Part shown: positions 43,769 through 53,382 of the stretch, piece after piece
Numbering within the stretch: position 1 is the stretch's first letter
Layout: each line of letters starts with the position of its first letter
Assembly: GCF_030643805.1 (NCBI RefSeq)
Contig: NZ_CP094656.1
Span: 3,162,001 to 3,226,000, forward strand
DNA: 64,000 nt
Direction of reading: 5' to 3'
Origin: Alkalihalobacillus sp. AL-G
GTDB lineage: Bacteria; Bacillota; Bacilli; Bacillales; Fictibacillaceae
Made by a program: the position numbers and the translations under genes
The notes under the pieces: generated by a model
Databases searched by the model: none
What the model was told of the DNA's origin: nothing
Seen by the model: the letters and a program-made list of their open reading frames with translations, nothing else

Positions 43769-45235
43769 TTAGTAGTCATAACGAGAGGTGATCATTTTTT
43801 TGCGTGTATAAAAGTTGATGCCGTCTTTTCCGTTTACGTGCATGTCTCCGTAGAACGAATCCTTCCAGCCTGAGAATGGGAAAAATGCCATCGTTGCGGG
43901 AACACCGACATTGATTCCAAGCATTCCTGCATCCGCTTCCTCACGAAATTGACGGACTGCCTTCGCATCCTTCGTATAAATCGTTGCTCCGTTTCCGAAA
44001 CGAGACTTTCGGAGGTGATCAAGTCCTTCATCAAGGTCTTTTGCTCGTAAAAGGCTGAGAACCGGGCCAAAAATTTCATCCTTTGCAATCGTCATATCTG
44101 GTGTAACGTGGTCAAAAATAGTTGGTCCAAGGTAATTGCCATCATTCATTTCAGACATTTCCCGGCGTCCATCACGAATGAGGTCCGCGCCTTCCTCAAT
44201 CCCTTTTTCAATGTAGCCGAGAACTTTTTGCCTGTGTGTATCACGGATAACCGGAGTCAAGAGGACTTCTTCATCCATCCCATTCCCGATCGTAAGGCTG
44301 TCAGCACTTTTACGTAGTTCCTCGACAAATCGATCGTTGTCTCCAATGACGACAACTGCACTGCACGCCATACAACGCTGCCCAGCGCTACCGAATGTGG
44401 AACTGATGACATGCTGGACCGCTTTCTCCATATCGGCATCCGGCATGACGAAATGATGATTTTTCGCACCAGATAATGCTTGGACGCGCTTTCCGGCAGA
44501 GGCTGCTTTTTCATATACATATTTAGCGACGGGCTGTGAACCTACAAACGAAATCGCCTTGGTATCCTTATGCTCAAGTAAACCATTGACGACATCATGT
44601 GCCCCGTGTACGATATTGAACACACCTTCTGGAAGTCCCGCTTCTGTCAACAATTCCGCTAATCGGTTTGCGAGGATTGGCGTCCGTTCGGAAGGCTTCA
44701 AGACGAACGTATTTCCACACACGATTGCAAGCGGGAACATCCAGAGCGGCACCATCATCGGAAAGTTGAACGGTGTAACGCCGCCAACAACACCGAGCGG
44801 ATAACGAAACATTTCTGAATCAATATCCTCCGCAATGTTCGCCAACGTTTCACCCATTAAGTGCGTTGGGGCTCCAGCCGCGAATTCAACACACTCGATC
44901 CCACGCTGAACCTCTCCGTAAGCTTCTTTATATGCCTTACCGTTCTCTTGAACTACTAATTTCGCAAGCTCCTCATGCTGTTCCGAAATGAGGTGGTGAA
45001 ACTTATACATGATTCGGGCTCGTTTTGGTACAGGCACGTTTTTCCACGTTTGAAACGCTAGGTTCGCAGCTTTGACCGCTTGATCCAAATCTCCTTTCGT
45101 AGAAATCGGGACACGGGCTAGCACTTCATTCGTCGCTGGATTTGGAACCTCTAACGTTTCTGTACTCGTTGATTCAACCCATTTTCCGTTAATATAATTT
45201 TTCAGATTCATCGTATCCTTTTGTGTAACTGTCAT
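43769..45235 (-). CDS. mmsA: Methylmalonate/malonate-semialdehyde dehydrogenase (CoA-acylating)
   Basis: A 488-residue aldehyde dehydrogenase of the MmsA/IolA group. NAD site and catalytic features are seen: TPFNFPMMVPLWMFPLAI, the glycine motif ISFVGSQPVAKY, and the catalytic Cys in SAGQRCMACSAVVV. It converts malonic or methylmalonic semialdehyde to acetyl-CoA or propionyl-CoA with NAD and CoA, the last step after the aminotransferase. ATG 45235 follows GGAGG by 10 bases. Confidence 0.93.
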   Translation of the reverse strand: MTVTQKDTMNLKNYINGKWVESTSTETLEVPNPATNEVLARVPISTKGDLDQAVKAANLAFQTWKNVPVPKRARIMYKFHHLISEQHEELAKLVVQENGKAYKEAYGEVQRGIECVEFAAGAPTHLMGETLANIAEDIDSEMFRYPLGVVGGVTPFNFPMMVPLWMFPLAIVCGNTFVLKPSERTPILANRLAELLTEAGLPEGVFNIVHGAHDVVNGLLEHKDTKAISFVGSQPVAKYVYEKAASAGKRVQALSGAKNHHFVMPDADMEKAVQHVISSTFGSAGQRCMACSAVVVIGDNDRFVEELRKSADSLTIGNGMDEEVLLTPVIRDTHRQKVLGYIEKGIEEGADLIRDGRREMSEMNDGNYLGPTIFDHVTPDMTIAKDEIFGPVLSLLRAKDLDEGLDHLRKSRFGNGATIYTKDAKAVRQFREEADAGMLGINVGVPATMAFFPFSGWKDSFYGDMHVNGKDGINFYTRKKMITSRYDY

Positions 45236-45268
45236 TTGTAAAGAACCTCCATTATGTGATTTACTAAA

Positions 45269-45505
45269 CTAATTAGTTTTAGTGTGCAGGTAGGATTCCA
45301 ATATCTTCAGCATCTTTTGAAAGGAGTCGATTTCATCAAAGTCATCCAATGACCAATTTTTAAAAACCCAGCGAGCCAGTTCCTCTGGGGTATTAAAGAA
45401 TTCCCCGCTAGAATCAGCTTTTCGAAGCATATACCGACCATTGTCCTCATCGATTGTCACTTCACACGGAAAGACACTCGCTTTGCACTTCAATGAAAAT
45501 TCCAT
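45269..45505 (-). CDS. Small uncharacterised protein in the pyrimidine operon
   Basis: A 78-residue protein, mostly acidic and soluble. It begins MEFSLKCKASVFPCEVTIDE and contains FFNTPEELARWVFKNW, which may be a small alpha-beta fold. ATG 45505 follows GGAAGGGG. It lies between the 70-residue gene and mmsA, all leftward, so it is co-transcribed. I do not recognise the family. Confidence 0.65.
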   Translation of the reverse strand: MEFSLKCKASVFPCEVTIDEDNGRYMLRKADSSGEFFNTPEELARWVFKNWSLDDFDEIDSFQKMLKILESYLHTKTN

Positions 45506-45541
45506 CGGTGATCCCCTTCCTTATTTCGTTTATTAGAACCG

Positions 45542-45754
45542 CTAAACATTCAATCTTTGTTTAATGAACAAATTCGAAACATACTTACGCCCTTCCGCTG
45601 TCTTTACGTGAAGCGTCTCCGTTTCCCTGTCGGAAGCTTGAAACCGGACAAACGCTCCGCTTAAATTTTCTTGAATTCTTTTTATGTCAAAGCCTTTTTC
45701 AAGTAAGTAATCAATTTTTTCGCGTTCACTCAAAAATTCCTTGTATTCTGACAT
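45542..45754 (-). CDS. Small uncharacterised protein in the pyrimidine operon
   Basis: A 70-residue charged protein (KEFLSEREKIDYLLEKGFDI, then ETLHVKTAEGRKYVSNLFIK). ATG 45754 follows CAGGAGGAG. It lies between the NCS1 transporter and the 78-residue gene. No membrane helix or Cys. A helical start and a beta-like end suggest a small adaptor, but no function can be given. Confidence 0.65.
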   Translation of the reverse strand: MSEYKEFLSEREKIDYLLEKGFDIKRIQENLSGAFVRFQASDRETETLHVKTAEGRKYVSNLFIKQRLNV

Positions 45755-45806
45755 CTAACTCTCCTCCTGTTTTCCGAGTAAAAATTCTAGTTCACATCCC
45801 GAATGA

Positions 45807-47300
45807 TTAAGGGTCTACGGTTATGTTCGGTGCTCCTGATGCTTCTTTTAAAGGAGCTGAAGCACTTTCTTCATCTAGGTTCCAGTCTCTTCCGACGGTG
45901 ATCCCTAAGTACTTCTCATCACTCGGGTCTTCGATTTCGGCTTGCTTATACTTTTGGAAGTACCAGTATTTCGACAGGAAGTAATAACAAGCACCACCAA
46001 CGATAAACCCGACTAAGAAGGAATAGCTCGGGATAAAGTAAGAGGCAACGGCGCCTATGACCCACGACAGAAGTCCAGCGACGTTCACTCCACCATCAAA
46101 CTTGTATTGTCCGTGTTTTTTGTAGAGATCATAAACATTTACTCGGCGCTTCCGTAACAGGTAATAGTCTGCAAAAAGGATTCCGACAATCGCCGATAAT
46201 ATTCCACCGATAAAAAGTAAAACCGGTATGATGACACCGAATAGACTCCACGGCTGAACGGCGGTCCCGACAATCCCTGCCGTAAATACACCTGCCCAAA
46301 ACGGAAACTTTGAACCGCCTACATTTGAATAAATCGTTGCTGCAGGGATGACATTTGCTGCGGTATTTGTTGACCACTGTGCTAGCACGATCATTAGGAG
46401 AAGAACACCCAGTACCCATCCTGTCGCGGTTTCCTGCAATGCTACCACCGGATCATAATTTTGGACCGCAATATAGGCGACTGCACCAATGATGATCATA
46501 AACGTTTGTGTAATCGGCATCGCAACCAAACTTCCGATGAGAGCACCTTTATTCCGCTTAAACCAATTCCGTTCGAATTTCGGAGCTTTAATAAACCGAG
46601 AAATCGTTGGAATGTCTGCAGCTAACGTCGCCCAAAATCCCATATTACTGAAAATCACCACAAGAAAAGCCGTAAACGCAGCAGCGCCAGTGGCAGGGTT
46701 TTCCGCCCACGTCCACACATCCCGCCCTTCTGTAGCGGCAGTGTTGGACAACTCCATATACATCCAGATCGAAATAAGAATGATCGTAGGTGCTGCAAGA
46801 TCAGCAAATCGCTCCACCGCTTTGATACCAAGAGCTGTATTTATCAATTGGACGAACGCAAAAATGAAGAAACAGACGAGCCAATTATCGAATCCGTATA
46901 TGATATTCAAGATTCCGTTCATTGCTGTTGCCCCGAAGTACGTGTTGATACCAAACCACATCGACGCTGCAACCCCGCGGACAATCGATGGAATATGTGT
47001 TCCTAACGTTCCGAAAGGAGCCCGCATATACACCGGAAATGATAGACCATGCTCAATACCGATATCTGCAATTAACGAAATGAATATACCAATCCCAACG
47101 GTTCCGATGATAGTGGCAAGGATAACGAGTGGAAGTGGTAAAGAGATAACACCAGCCCCACCAATTGCGAACGTTGCAAGAACGACAACCATACCAACCC
47201 ACATGAATGAAAAGCCGAGCGTTGTAATCTTTCTCCCCTCTTGGCCGATCGGCAGCAAGTCAGGAGATTTTAAATAGCTTGGTTTTGACCTTGATCTCAA
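45807..47300 (-). CDS. NCS1-family nucleobase/hydantoin permease
   Basis: A 497-residue transporter with about twelve membrane helices. NCS1 features: PSYLKSPDLLPIGQEGRKIT at the N-terminus, then MRAPFGTLGTHIPSIVRG and the ADYYLLRKRRVNVYDLYKK end motif. In this operon it probably takes up uracil, thymine or a hydantoin. The TTG at 47300 is 8 bases after AAGGAG and is preferred over a GTG three codons earlier. Confidence 0.93.
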   Translation of the reverse strand: MRSRSKPSYLKSPDLLPIGQEGRKITTLGFSFMWVGMVVVLATFAIGGAGVISLPLPLVILATIIGTVGIGIFISLIADIGIEHGLSFPVYMRAPFGTLGTHIPSIVRGVAASMWFGINTYFGATAMNGILNIIYGFDNWLVCFFIFAFVQLINTALGIKAVERFADLAAPTIILISIWMYMELSNTAATEGRDVWTWAENPATGAAAFTAFLVVIFSNMGFWATLAADIPTISRFIKAPKFERNWFKRNKGALIGSLVAMPITQTFMIIIGAVAYIAVQNYDPVVALQETATGWVLGVLLLMIVLAQWSTNTAANVIPAATIYSNVGGSKFPFWAGVFTAGIVGTAVQPWSLFGVIIPVLLFIGGILSAIVGILFADYYLLRKRRVNVYDLYKKHGQYKFDGGVNVAGLLSWVIGAVASYFIPSYSFLVGFIVGGACYYFLSKYWYFQKYKQAEIEDPSDEKYLGITVGRDWNLDEESASAPLKEASGAPNITVDP

Positions 47301-47361
47301 GACAATCACTCCTTTTCCCCTAAAAAGTTAAGCTCTCGCAATTGATGTCAGGTAAAACTGT

Positions 47362-48777
47362 TTAGATAGTCAATGTTTCACTCACTTCATGTAAAAGCTC
47401 GCTGTATTTGGCACGCTTTATATAGTTACCTTTACCGGTTTTCCCAACGAACTGTTTATCACGGATGACAAATTCACCACGCGAAAGAACCGAAACCGCC
47501 TCTCCCGTTACCTTCATCCCTTCAAAGGCGTTGTAATCAACCGCCATATGATGGGTTTTCGCAGAAATCGTCCGTTCCACAGTCGGATCGAAAATGATAA
47601 GGTCTGCATCTGCTCCAACCGTGATCGTCCCCTTTTTCGGGAATAGACCGAACAGCTTGGCAATCCGGGTCGACATTATGTCCACGAACTGATTCAGCGT
47701 GATTCGTCCCTTTTTCACACCTTCTGAGAAGAGTATGCTGACGCGGTCTTCAATCATCGGTCCGCCGTTTGGAATTTTAGAAAAATCACCCTTGCCAAGA
47801 TCCTTTTGCCCTTTAAAATCAAACGAACATTGGTCAGAGCCGAGTGTTTGCAGTTGGCCGTTCTTCAAGGCTTTCCAAAGGACCTCCTGATTCCACTTAT
47901 CACGAAGCGGCGGAGACCAAACGTATTTTGCTCCTTCAAAGTCTGGCTTTTCTAGATACGTTTTATCAAGCATCAAGTATTGCGGACACGTTTCGCCCCA
48001 CACCTCATAACCTTTGTTGCGTGCTTCTACAATCCGGTTGACGGCATCTGCACAGGATACATGGACGACATATAGTTGAGAGTTTGCGAGACCTGTCAGC
48101 TGAGCGGCCCGGCCAGTTGCTTCACCTTCCACCTCAGGCGGGCGTGTCAATGCATGGTAGATCGGATCGGTCTTCCCTTCGTCCAATGCTCTTTTGACAA
48201 GATAATCGATGACATCCCCATTTTCAGCATGCACCATTACGAGTCCGCCAAGTTCCTTTGCCGTCACGAGTGTACGGAACAAGGTCTCATCATCGGCTTG
48301 GAATACATTTTTATACGCCATGAACACTTTGAACGATGTAATCCCCTCTTCATCCATGACCCGAGGCAGCTGGTTCAGCACCTCTTCATTGAGCTCAGAA
48401 ATCATTAAGTGAAAGCTGTAATCGATGACCGCTTTATCCTTTGATTTCTTGTGCCAAACGTCAATTGCGTTTTGCAGCGGTTCCCCTTTATTCGTTAAGC
48501 AAAAATCGATGACGGTCGTCGTACCACCATGGGCTGCAGCGATTGTTCCTGTTTCAAAATCGTCCTTCGATACGGTTCCTCCAAACGGCATTTCGAGATG
48601 TGTATGGGGATCGATTCCACCAGGGAAAACGTAACAGCCCTTTGCATCCACGACCTCTGCACCTTGCACATCGAGGTTTTCCCCTATCGTTTTGATCTGT
48701 TCGCCCTCAATTAAAAGATCTGCTGAATACGTATCAGACGCGGTTACGATCGTTCCATTTTTGATTAGTTTTTTCAT
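47362..48777 (-). CDS. hydA: Dihydropyrimidinase
   Basis: A 471-residue cyclic amidohydrolase opening dihydrouracil/dihydrothymine to N-carbamoyl-beta-amino acids. Motifs: GGIDPHTHLEMPFGG (metal His pair), the carboxylated Lys in SFKVFMAYKN, VMVHAENGDV, VVHVSCADAV and GSDQCSFDF. ATG 48777 is 10 bases after AAAGGAG. It follows preA in the operon and matches the pathway step. Length is normal. Confidence 0.94.
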   Translation of the reverse strand: MKKLIKNGTIVTASDTYSADLLIEGEQIKTIGENLDVQGAEVVDAKGCYVFPGGIDPHTHLEMPFGGTVSKDDFETGTIAAAHGGTTTVIDFCLTNKGEPLQNAIDVWHKKSKDKAVIDYSFHLMISELNEEVLNQLPRVMDEEGITSFKVFMAYKNVFQADDETLFRTLVTAKELGGLVMVHAENGDVIDYLVKRALDEGKTDPIYHALTRPPEVEGEATGRAAQLTGLANSQLYVVHVSCADAVNRIVEARNKGYEVWGETCPQYLMLDKTYLEKPDFEGAKYVWSPPLRDKWNQEVLWKALKNGQLQTLGSDQCSFDFKGQKDLGKGDFSKIPNGGPMIEDRVSILFSEGVKKGRITLNQFVDIMSTRIAKLFGLFPKKGTITVGADADLIIFDPTVERTISAKTHHMAVDYNAFEGMKVTGEAVSVLSRGEFVIRDKQFVGKTGKGNYIKRAKYSELLHEVSETLTI

Positions 48778-48834
48778 AAATGCAGTACTCCTTTCATTTG
48801 TCGAGAGTTCCGTGCATGTAAAAAGAGACTTAGA

Positions 48835-50118
48835 CTATTTCACGGGATCAAACAACGATCGAGGTTCCGAAAGTGCTGCCTGACGTTCATTCCAGGTCAT
48901 CGGAGGATTCTCACTTTCGACTTCGATCATATCGATCGCCCCATCAACTGGACAGACGATTGAACAAAGATTGCACCCAACGCAATCCTCCTCACGCACT
49001 TCTAAATATGAATTCCCAGCTCCGTCCTTTAACATATCGATACACTGGTGTGAGGTATCTTCACAGGCGATGTGACATTTATTGCAGTTGATGCAAACAT
49101 CATTGTTGATCCGAGCGACAATTTTATAATTGAGATCGAGATTTCCCCAATCCGAATACTTCGGAACTGCTGCCCCGATAATGTCATTTACGGATGCGAT
49201 GCCCTTTTCATCGAGGTAATTGTCCAACCCTTCGATCATATCCTCAACGATTCGGAACCCATGATGCATCACCGCCGTACACACCTGAACACCTGAAGCA
49301 CCCATCAGCATGAATTCAACCGCATTTTGCCAGTCGGAAATACCACCGATCCCAGAAATCGGCACATTGATTTTCGGGTGTCTTGCACATTCAGCCACCA
49401 TGTTGAGAGCAATCGGCTTTACCGCTGGACCACAATAGCCACCGTGAGCCCCTTTTCCGCCGACATGCGGAATCGTGTTCCACGTATCGAGGTCAACGCC
49501 TGCTAAACTATTGATCGTATTGATCATGCTGACCGCGTCCGCCCCGCCTTGTACGGCCGCTTCCGCGGTTGCGGTAATGTCGGTGATGTTTGGTGTCAGC
49601 TTGACAATGACAGGTGTCCGGGCCACTTCCTTTGTCCAGAACGTTTGCTTTTCAACAAGCTCAGGTACCTGCCCGGAGGCTGATCCCATTCCACGCTCCG
49701 CCATACCGTGCGGACAGCCGAAGTTCAATTCAAGCCCATCCACCCCGATTTCCTCCACTTTTTTAACAATTTCATGCCATTTTTCCTGTTTCGGTTCGAC
49801 CATTAAGGAGGCAATAATCGCATGGTCAGGATATTTCTTCTTCGTCTCATAAATTTCCTTAAGATTGACTTCAAGCGGACGATCGGTAATCAGTTCGATA
49901 TTATTGAAACCTGCTACTCGTTGACCGTTATAGCTCACCGCCGCAAAACGTGAAGTAACGTTTAAAATCGGATCCCCGAGTGTTTTCCATACCGCTCCAC
50001 CCCACCCTGCTTCAAAAGCACGTTGTACCTGGTAGCCTGAATTGGTCGGTGGGGCAGACGCTAACCAAAATGGGTTGGGCGATTTGATCCCAGCCACATT
50101 CGTTCGTAAATCAGCCAT
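48835..50118 (-). CDS. preA: NAD-dependent dihydropyrimidine dehydrogenase, PreA subunit
   Basis: A 427-residue subunit. Residues 1-320 are the dihydroorotate-dehydrogenase-like FMN barrel (NPFWLASAPPTNSGYQVQRA, LELNFGCPHGMAERGMG, GIGGISDWQNAVEFMLMG). The C-terminus carries two 4Fe-4S clusters (CINCNKCHIAC and CVGCNLCSIVC). It reduces uracil or thymine with electrons from PreT. ATG 50118 follows GAAAGGAG. It lies directly after preT. Confidence 0.95.
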   Translation of the reverse strand: MADLRTNVAGIKSPNPFWLASAPPTNSGYQVQRAFEAGWGGAVWKTLGDPILNVTSRFAAVSYNGQRVAGFNNIELITDRPLEVNLKEIYETKKKYPDHAIIASLMVEPKQEKWHEIVKKVEEIGVDGLELNFGCPHGMAERGMGSASGQVPELVEKQTFWTKEVARTPVIVKLTPNITDITATAEAAVQGGADAVSMINTINSLAGVDLDTWNTIPHVGGKGAHGGYCGPAVKPIALNMVAECARHPKINVPISGIGGISDWQNAVEFMLMGASGVQVCTAVMHHGFRIVEDMIEGLDNYLDEKGIASVNDIIGAAVPKYSDWGNLDLNYKIVARINNDVCINCNKCHIACEDTSHQCIDMLKDGAGNSYLEVREEDCVGCNLCSIVCPVDGAIDMIEVESENPPMTWNERQAALSEPRSLFDPVK

Positions 50119-50155
50119 CGGTTCGTCTCCTTTCTAGAACTAAACTGAATCTCGT

Positions 50156-51523
50156 CTAGGCCGTTACAGAATTTTTCTCAATTTGAAGATGGACCGCATA
50201 GGCGACGTCTTTTCCTTGCTGGGCTGCGGTAACGACCATCGCCTCACCTTTTCCTTTCCCAAACACAACATCACCACAGGCGAAGACATTTGGATTGGAG
50301 GTTTGGTACGTTCCAGAAACTTGAACGACTCCGTTCTCGTGTTCAAGGTTGAACGCGTCGATCACACTCTGGTGTCGTGTCTGTCCAATCGCCTTAACGA
50401 TCGCATCTACAGGTAACGTAAATTCAGATCCTTCAACAGGGACCGGACGCCTTCTTCTATCCGCGCCAGGTTCACCGAGCTCCATCCGAAGGCATTCGAT
50501 CGCCTTCACACGGCCATTTTCATCGCCAATGATTTTCGTAGGCTGGGTAAGCCAACGGAATTCAACACCATCCTGCTTTGCAAACTCATACTCGAAACCA
50601 TATGCCGTCATTTCTTCCTGCGTACGGCGGTATAAAATTTTCACATTACCAGCGCCTAGACGAACCGAACAGGTTGCACCGTCAATCGCGGTATTGCCAG
50701 CACCGATCACGACGACATTTTTTCCAACAAGATCATCGTTCAGCGGCTTTGTTTTCGTTTCTTTCACAAATTCAATCGCATCGTACACACCTTCAAGCTT
50801 TTCCCCCTCAATTCCAAGATTCGGTACGTTCGCCATTCCAGCGCTAAGCACGACCGTATCAAACGAACTCAACAGCTCCTCAGCCGAAATATCCTTCCCA
50901 ACCTCTGTATTCGTACGAATTTCGACATCGAGTCTCTTAACCTGATCAACTTCCCAGAACGAGATTTTCTGTGGAAGACGAAACGAAACAATGCCATACG
51001 TATTCAATCCCCCTGCTTGCTCCGATGCCTCAAAAATCGTTACCTTGTAGCCGAGTCGCGCAAGCTCTCGTGCTGCGGATAACCCCGCTGGACCTCCGCC
51101 AACAACGGCAACCGTCCGACCGTTCGAAGCACCTTTTTCAAAAAGGACCTGATCATTATGAATCGCCCAATCCGTCGCATAACGCTGTAAATCTCCAATC
51201 ATGATTGGTTTTGTGGAATGATTGAGGACACACGCCCCTTCACACAATTCCTCCGTCGGGCATACCCGTGCACAGCTTGCTCCTACAGGATTGGCAGACA
51301 TGATTGTTGTTGCGGAACCCTTCATGTTTCCAGAAGCAATCTTTTTAATGAATGTGGGGATATCGATCCCTGTCGGACATGCCTGTATACAGGGCGCATC
51401 ATAGCAATAGAGACAGCGGTTCGCCTCCTCAATTGCTTCACGGCCTGTAAGTCCTGGTTCGACCTCTTGAAAATTTCTGCTCAGATCCGTCAATGAAATA
51501 CGTGCCATTTCGGATTTAGCCAA
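50156..51523 (-). CDS. preT: NAD-dependent dihydropyrimidine dehydrogenase, PreT subunit
   Basis: A 455-residue flavoprotein. The N-terminal part has Fe-S cysteines (CLYCYDAPCIQACPTG, CARVCPTEELCEGAC). A GxGxxG FAD motif (VAVVGGGPAGLSAARELARL) and a second nucleotide motif (NVVVIGAGNTAIDGATCSVR) follow, with the closing FACGDVVFGKGKGEAMVV. It passes electrons from NADH to PreA. TTG 51523 is 9 bases after GGGGG. Confidence 0.95.
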   Translation of the reverse strand: MAKSEMARISLTDLSRNFQEVEPGLTGREAIEEANRCLYCYDAPCIQACPTGIDIPTFIKKIASGNMKGSATTIMSANPVGASCARVCPTEELCEGACVLNHSTKPIMIGDLQRYATDWAIHNDQVLFEKGASNGRTVAVVGGGPAGLSAARELARLGYKVTIFEASEQAGGLNTYGIVSFRLPQKISFWEVDQVKRLDVEIRTNTEVGKDISAEELLSSFDTVVLSAGMANVPNLGIEGEKLEGVYDAIEFVKETKTKPLNDDLVGKNVVVIGAGNTAIDGATCSVRLGAGNVKILYRRTQEEMTAYGFEYEFAKQDGVEFRWLTQPTKIIGDENGRVKAIECLRMELGEPGADRRRRPVPVEGSEFTLPVDAIVKAIGQTRHQSVIDAFNLEHENGVVQVSGTYQTSNPNVFACGDVVFGKGKGEAMVVTAAQQGKDVAYAVHLQIEKNSVTA

Positions 51524-51584
51524 GTCTTTTAGCCCCCTTTAAAATGAAATGTATCGTTCAAACGCTGCACAAAACCAATGTTTT

Positions 51585-52475
51585 CTAAGGTAGTAAAGCG
51601 GTCATATCTCCATACGTCTCCGGACGACGATCCCTGTAAAACTGCCACACATCACGAACCTCACGTATCATTTTCTTATTCATCTCACCGATAATGACTT
51701 CATCCTGATCCCGGCTCGCCATTGCGACAAAGTTTCCACGTGGATCAACTAAATACGATTGGCCATAAAACTCACCCATATTCCAAGGTCCCTCTGTTCC
51801 AACCCGGTTGATTGCACCTAAATAGTAACCATTCGCAACCGCATGGGCAGGCTGCTCAAGCTTCCATAAATACTCCGAAAGTCCAGCGACCGTTGCGGAT
51901 GGATTAAAAACAACTTCGGCTCCGCTCAACCCTAGTAATCTTGCACCTTCTGGGAAGTGTCGGTCATAACAGATGTACACCCCGACCTTTGCGAAAGCGG
52001 TATCAAAAACTGGATATCCTAGGTTTCCTGGTTTAAAATAATACTTCTCCCAGAATCCACAGCCCTCATCTCCAACCTTTACATGTGGGATATGTTGCTT
52101 TCGATATTTTCCTAAATAGGAGCCGTCTGCATCTATGACTGCAGCCGTATTATAATAGGTGGCAATTCCTTCACGCTCATAGATTGGCAGAACGATAACA
52201 ACACCAAGTTCCCTAGCCAACGCCTGAAATTTAGACGTCGTTGGACCATTCGGTATCTCCTCAGCAGAGTCATACCATTTCGAGCTTTGTTCCGCACAAA
52301 AATAAGGTCCGTAAAAGATCTCCTGTAAACAAATGATTTGCGCACCCTTTTGAGCCGCCTCTTTTACAAGTCCGATATGCTTCTCAATTGATTTTTCCTT
52401 GTGGACTTCAACCGGCTCATTTCCATCTACATCATGTGTTGCTTGAATCAACCCAATTTTAACTAAATCAGACAT
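51585..52475 (-). CDS. Beta-ureidopropionase / N-carbamoyl hydrolase (nitrilase family)
   Basis: A 296-residue nitrilase-superfamily enzyme with the catalytic triad Glu (ICLQEIFY), Lys (GKYRKQHIPH) and Cys (VYICYDRHFPEGARLLG). It releases the amino acid from N-carbamoyl-beta-alanine or the isobutyrate analogue, with CO2 and ammonia. ATG 52475 is 7 bases after GGGAGG; an ATG two codons earlier is too near. It is the first gene of the operon, ahead of preT. Confidence 0.93.
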   Translation of the reverse strand: MSDLVKIGLIQATHDVDGNEPVEVHKEKSIEKHIGLVKEAAQKGAQIICLQEIFYGPYFCAEQSSKWYDSAEEIPNGPTTSKFQALARELGVVIVLPIYEREGIATYYNTAAVIDADGSYLGKYRKQHIPHVKVGDEGCGFWEKYYFKPGNLGYPVFDTAFAKVGVYICYDRHFPEGARLLGLSGAEVVFNPSATVAGLSEYLWKLEQPAHAVANGYYLGAINRVGTEGPWNMGEFYGQSYLVDPRGNFVAMASRDQDEVIIGEMNKKMIREVRDVWQFYRDRRPETYGDMTALLP

Positions 52476-52481
52476 TGTCAT

Positions 52482-52910
52482 TCCTCCCTGAATCTAGTAT
52501 GTAGCGAAAATACGAATATGAAATTGATGATGTGATTATCTGGTTTTGCTTTTAAGCAAAGTAAGAAGTGGAGTGATTAGAAAAAAAGAAACCGAACAAG
52601 AGCTCCGGCTATACGTATGTGAGGATCAAAGAAATGGAACATCTACTCATTATTTTATTCAATGTGGAAAAACTTCATGAAGCCTGTCAAAAAATTATTT
52701 CTATCCCCCTTTTATTTTATCGTCGAAAAAAACTAGTGAAATTTGCTAGTTTTATCAAAAACATAACACATAGAATTTAAAAAGATTGTAGAAACATAAT
52801 AGGAAGATTCTGTTCTTTTGTCGATTTTTCAGAATATTAGAAGGTTTAGAGAATATCGTTTGCACTATGATAAAGTAATAAGTACCTAGAAAGAAAAGGG
52901 AGGTCGGGCT
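52482..52910. other. Regulatory intergenic region of the pyrimidine operon and the DMT gene
   Basis: The 430 bases lie between two divergent genes and contain a dyad at 52729-52753, poly-A/T tracts and no gene. No sigma-54 -24/-12 element was found. The start of the DMT gene has GGGAGG at 52900. Confidence 0.5.
52729..52753. promoter_or_regulatory. Dyad upstream of the divergent genes
   Basis: AAAACTAG and CTAGTTTT flank 9 bases (TGAAATTTG), a perfect 8-bp inverted repeat. It may be an operator for either the pyrimidine operon or the DMT gene. No regulator gene is adjacent. Confidence 0.4.
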
Positions 52911-53345
52911 ATGAACATTTTGATGGTTGTCACTGTTTTTCTTGGCGGTGTTGCGGTCGCCATTCAGGCTGGGGTTAACGGTGGACTAGGCAGAAAAATC
53001 GGGGTCATTGAAGGTGCATTTGTTTCCTTTCTGATTGGAACAGTCGTTTTATTCCTGATGATGCTCTTTTTCGGAAAAGGAAATCTATTAAGTACCTTTT
53101 CAGTTCCAAAGTGGCAATTGATCGGTGGCGTACTCGGAGCATATTATGTATTTGCGATGGTTCTTGCTGTCCCGAAGATTGGAGTTGCGGCCGCATTGAT
53201 CGCCGTTATTGCAGCTCAAATCATAACAAGCTCAATCATCGACCATTTCGGCTGGCTCGGCATGAAACCCATTCCAATCGACGGGAAGCGGATCCTAGCA
53301 TTTGGATTTCTGATGGCAGCACTCTATTTGTTTGCAAAGAAATAA
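52911..53345 (+). CDS. DMT-type membrane protein (DUF606)
   Basis: A 144-residue, five-helix membrane protein of the small DMT/DUF606 type (VTVFLGGVAVAIQAGVNGGL, FVSFLIGTVVLFLMMLFFG, GVAAALIAVIAAQIITSSII, DHFGWLGMKPIPIDGKRIL). It is half the size of an EamA protein, so it may dimerise. ATG 52911 follows GGGAGGTCGGGCT. It is divergent from the pyrimidine operon. The substrate is unknown. Confidence 0.85.
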   Translation: MNILMVVTVFLGGVAVAIQAGVNGGLGRKIGVIEGAFVSFLIGTVVLFLMMLFFGKGNLLSTFSVPKWQLIGGVLGAYYVFAMVLAVPKIGVAAALIAVIAAQIITSSIIDHFGWLGMKPIPIDGKRILAFGFLMAALYLFAKK

Positions 53346-53382
53346 CTCAACCGATTTCAACTTTCAATCATTTAACGGGTTT

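Noticed and set aside
46489-47277. A 262-codon rightward frame opposite the NCS1 permease
   Set aside because: It is the antisense of a membrane protein gene, with biased composition and no ribosome binding site.
52482-52910. Sigma-54 promoter for the pyrimidine operon
   Set aside because: I found no GG(-24)/GC(-12) pair with correct spacing on the minus strand.
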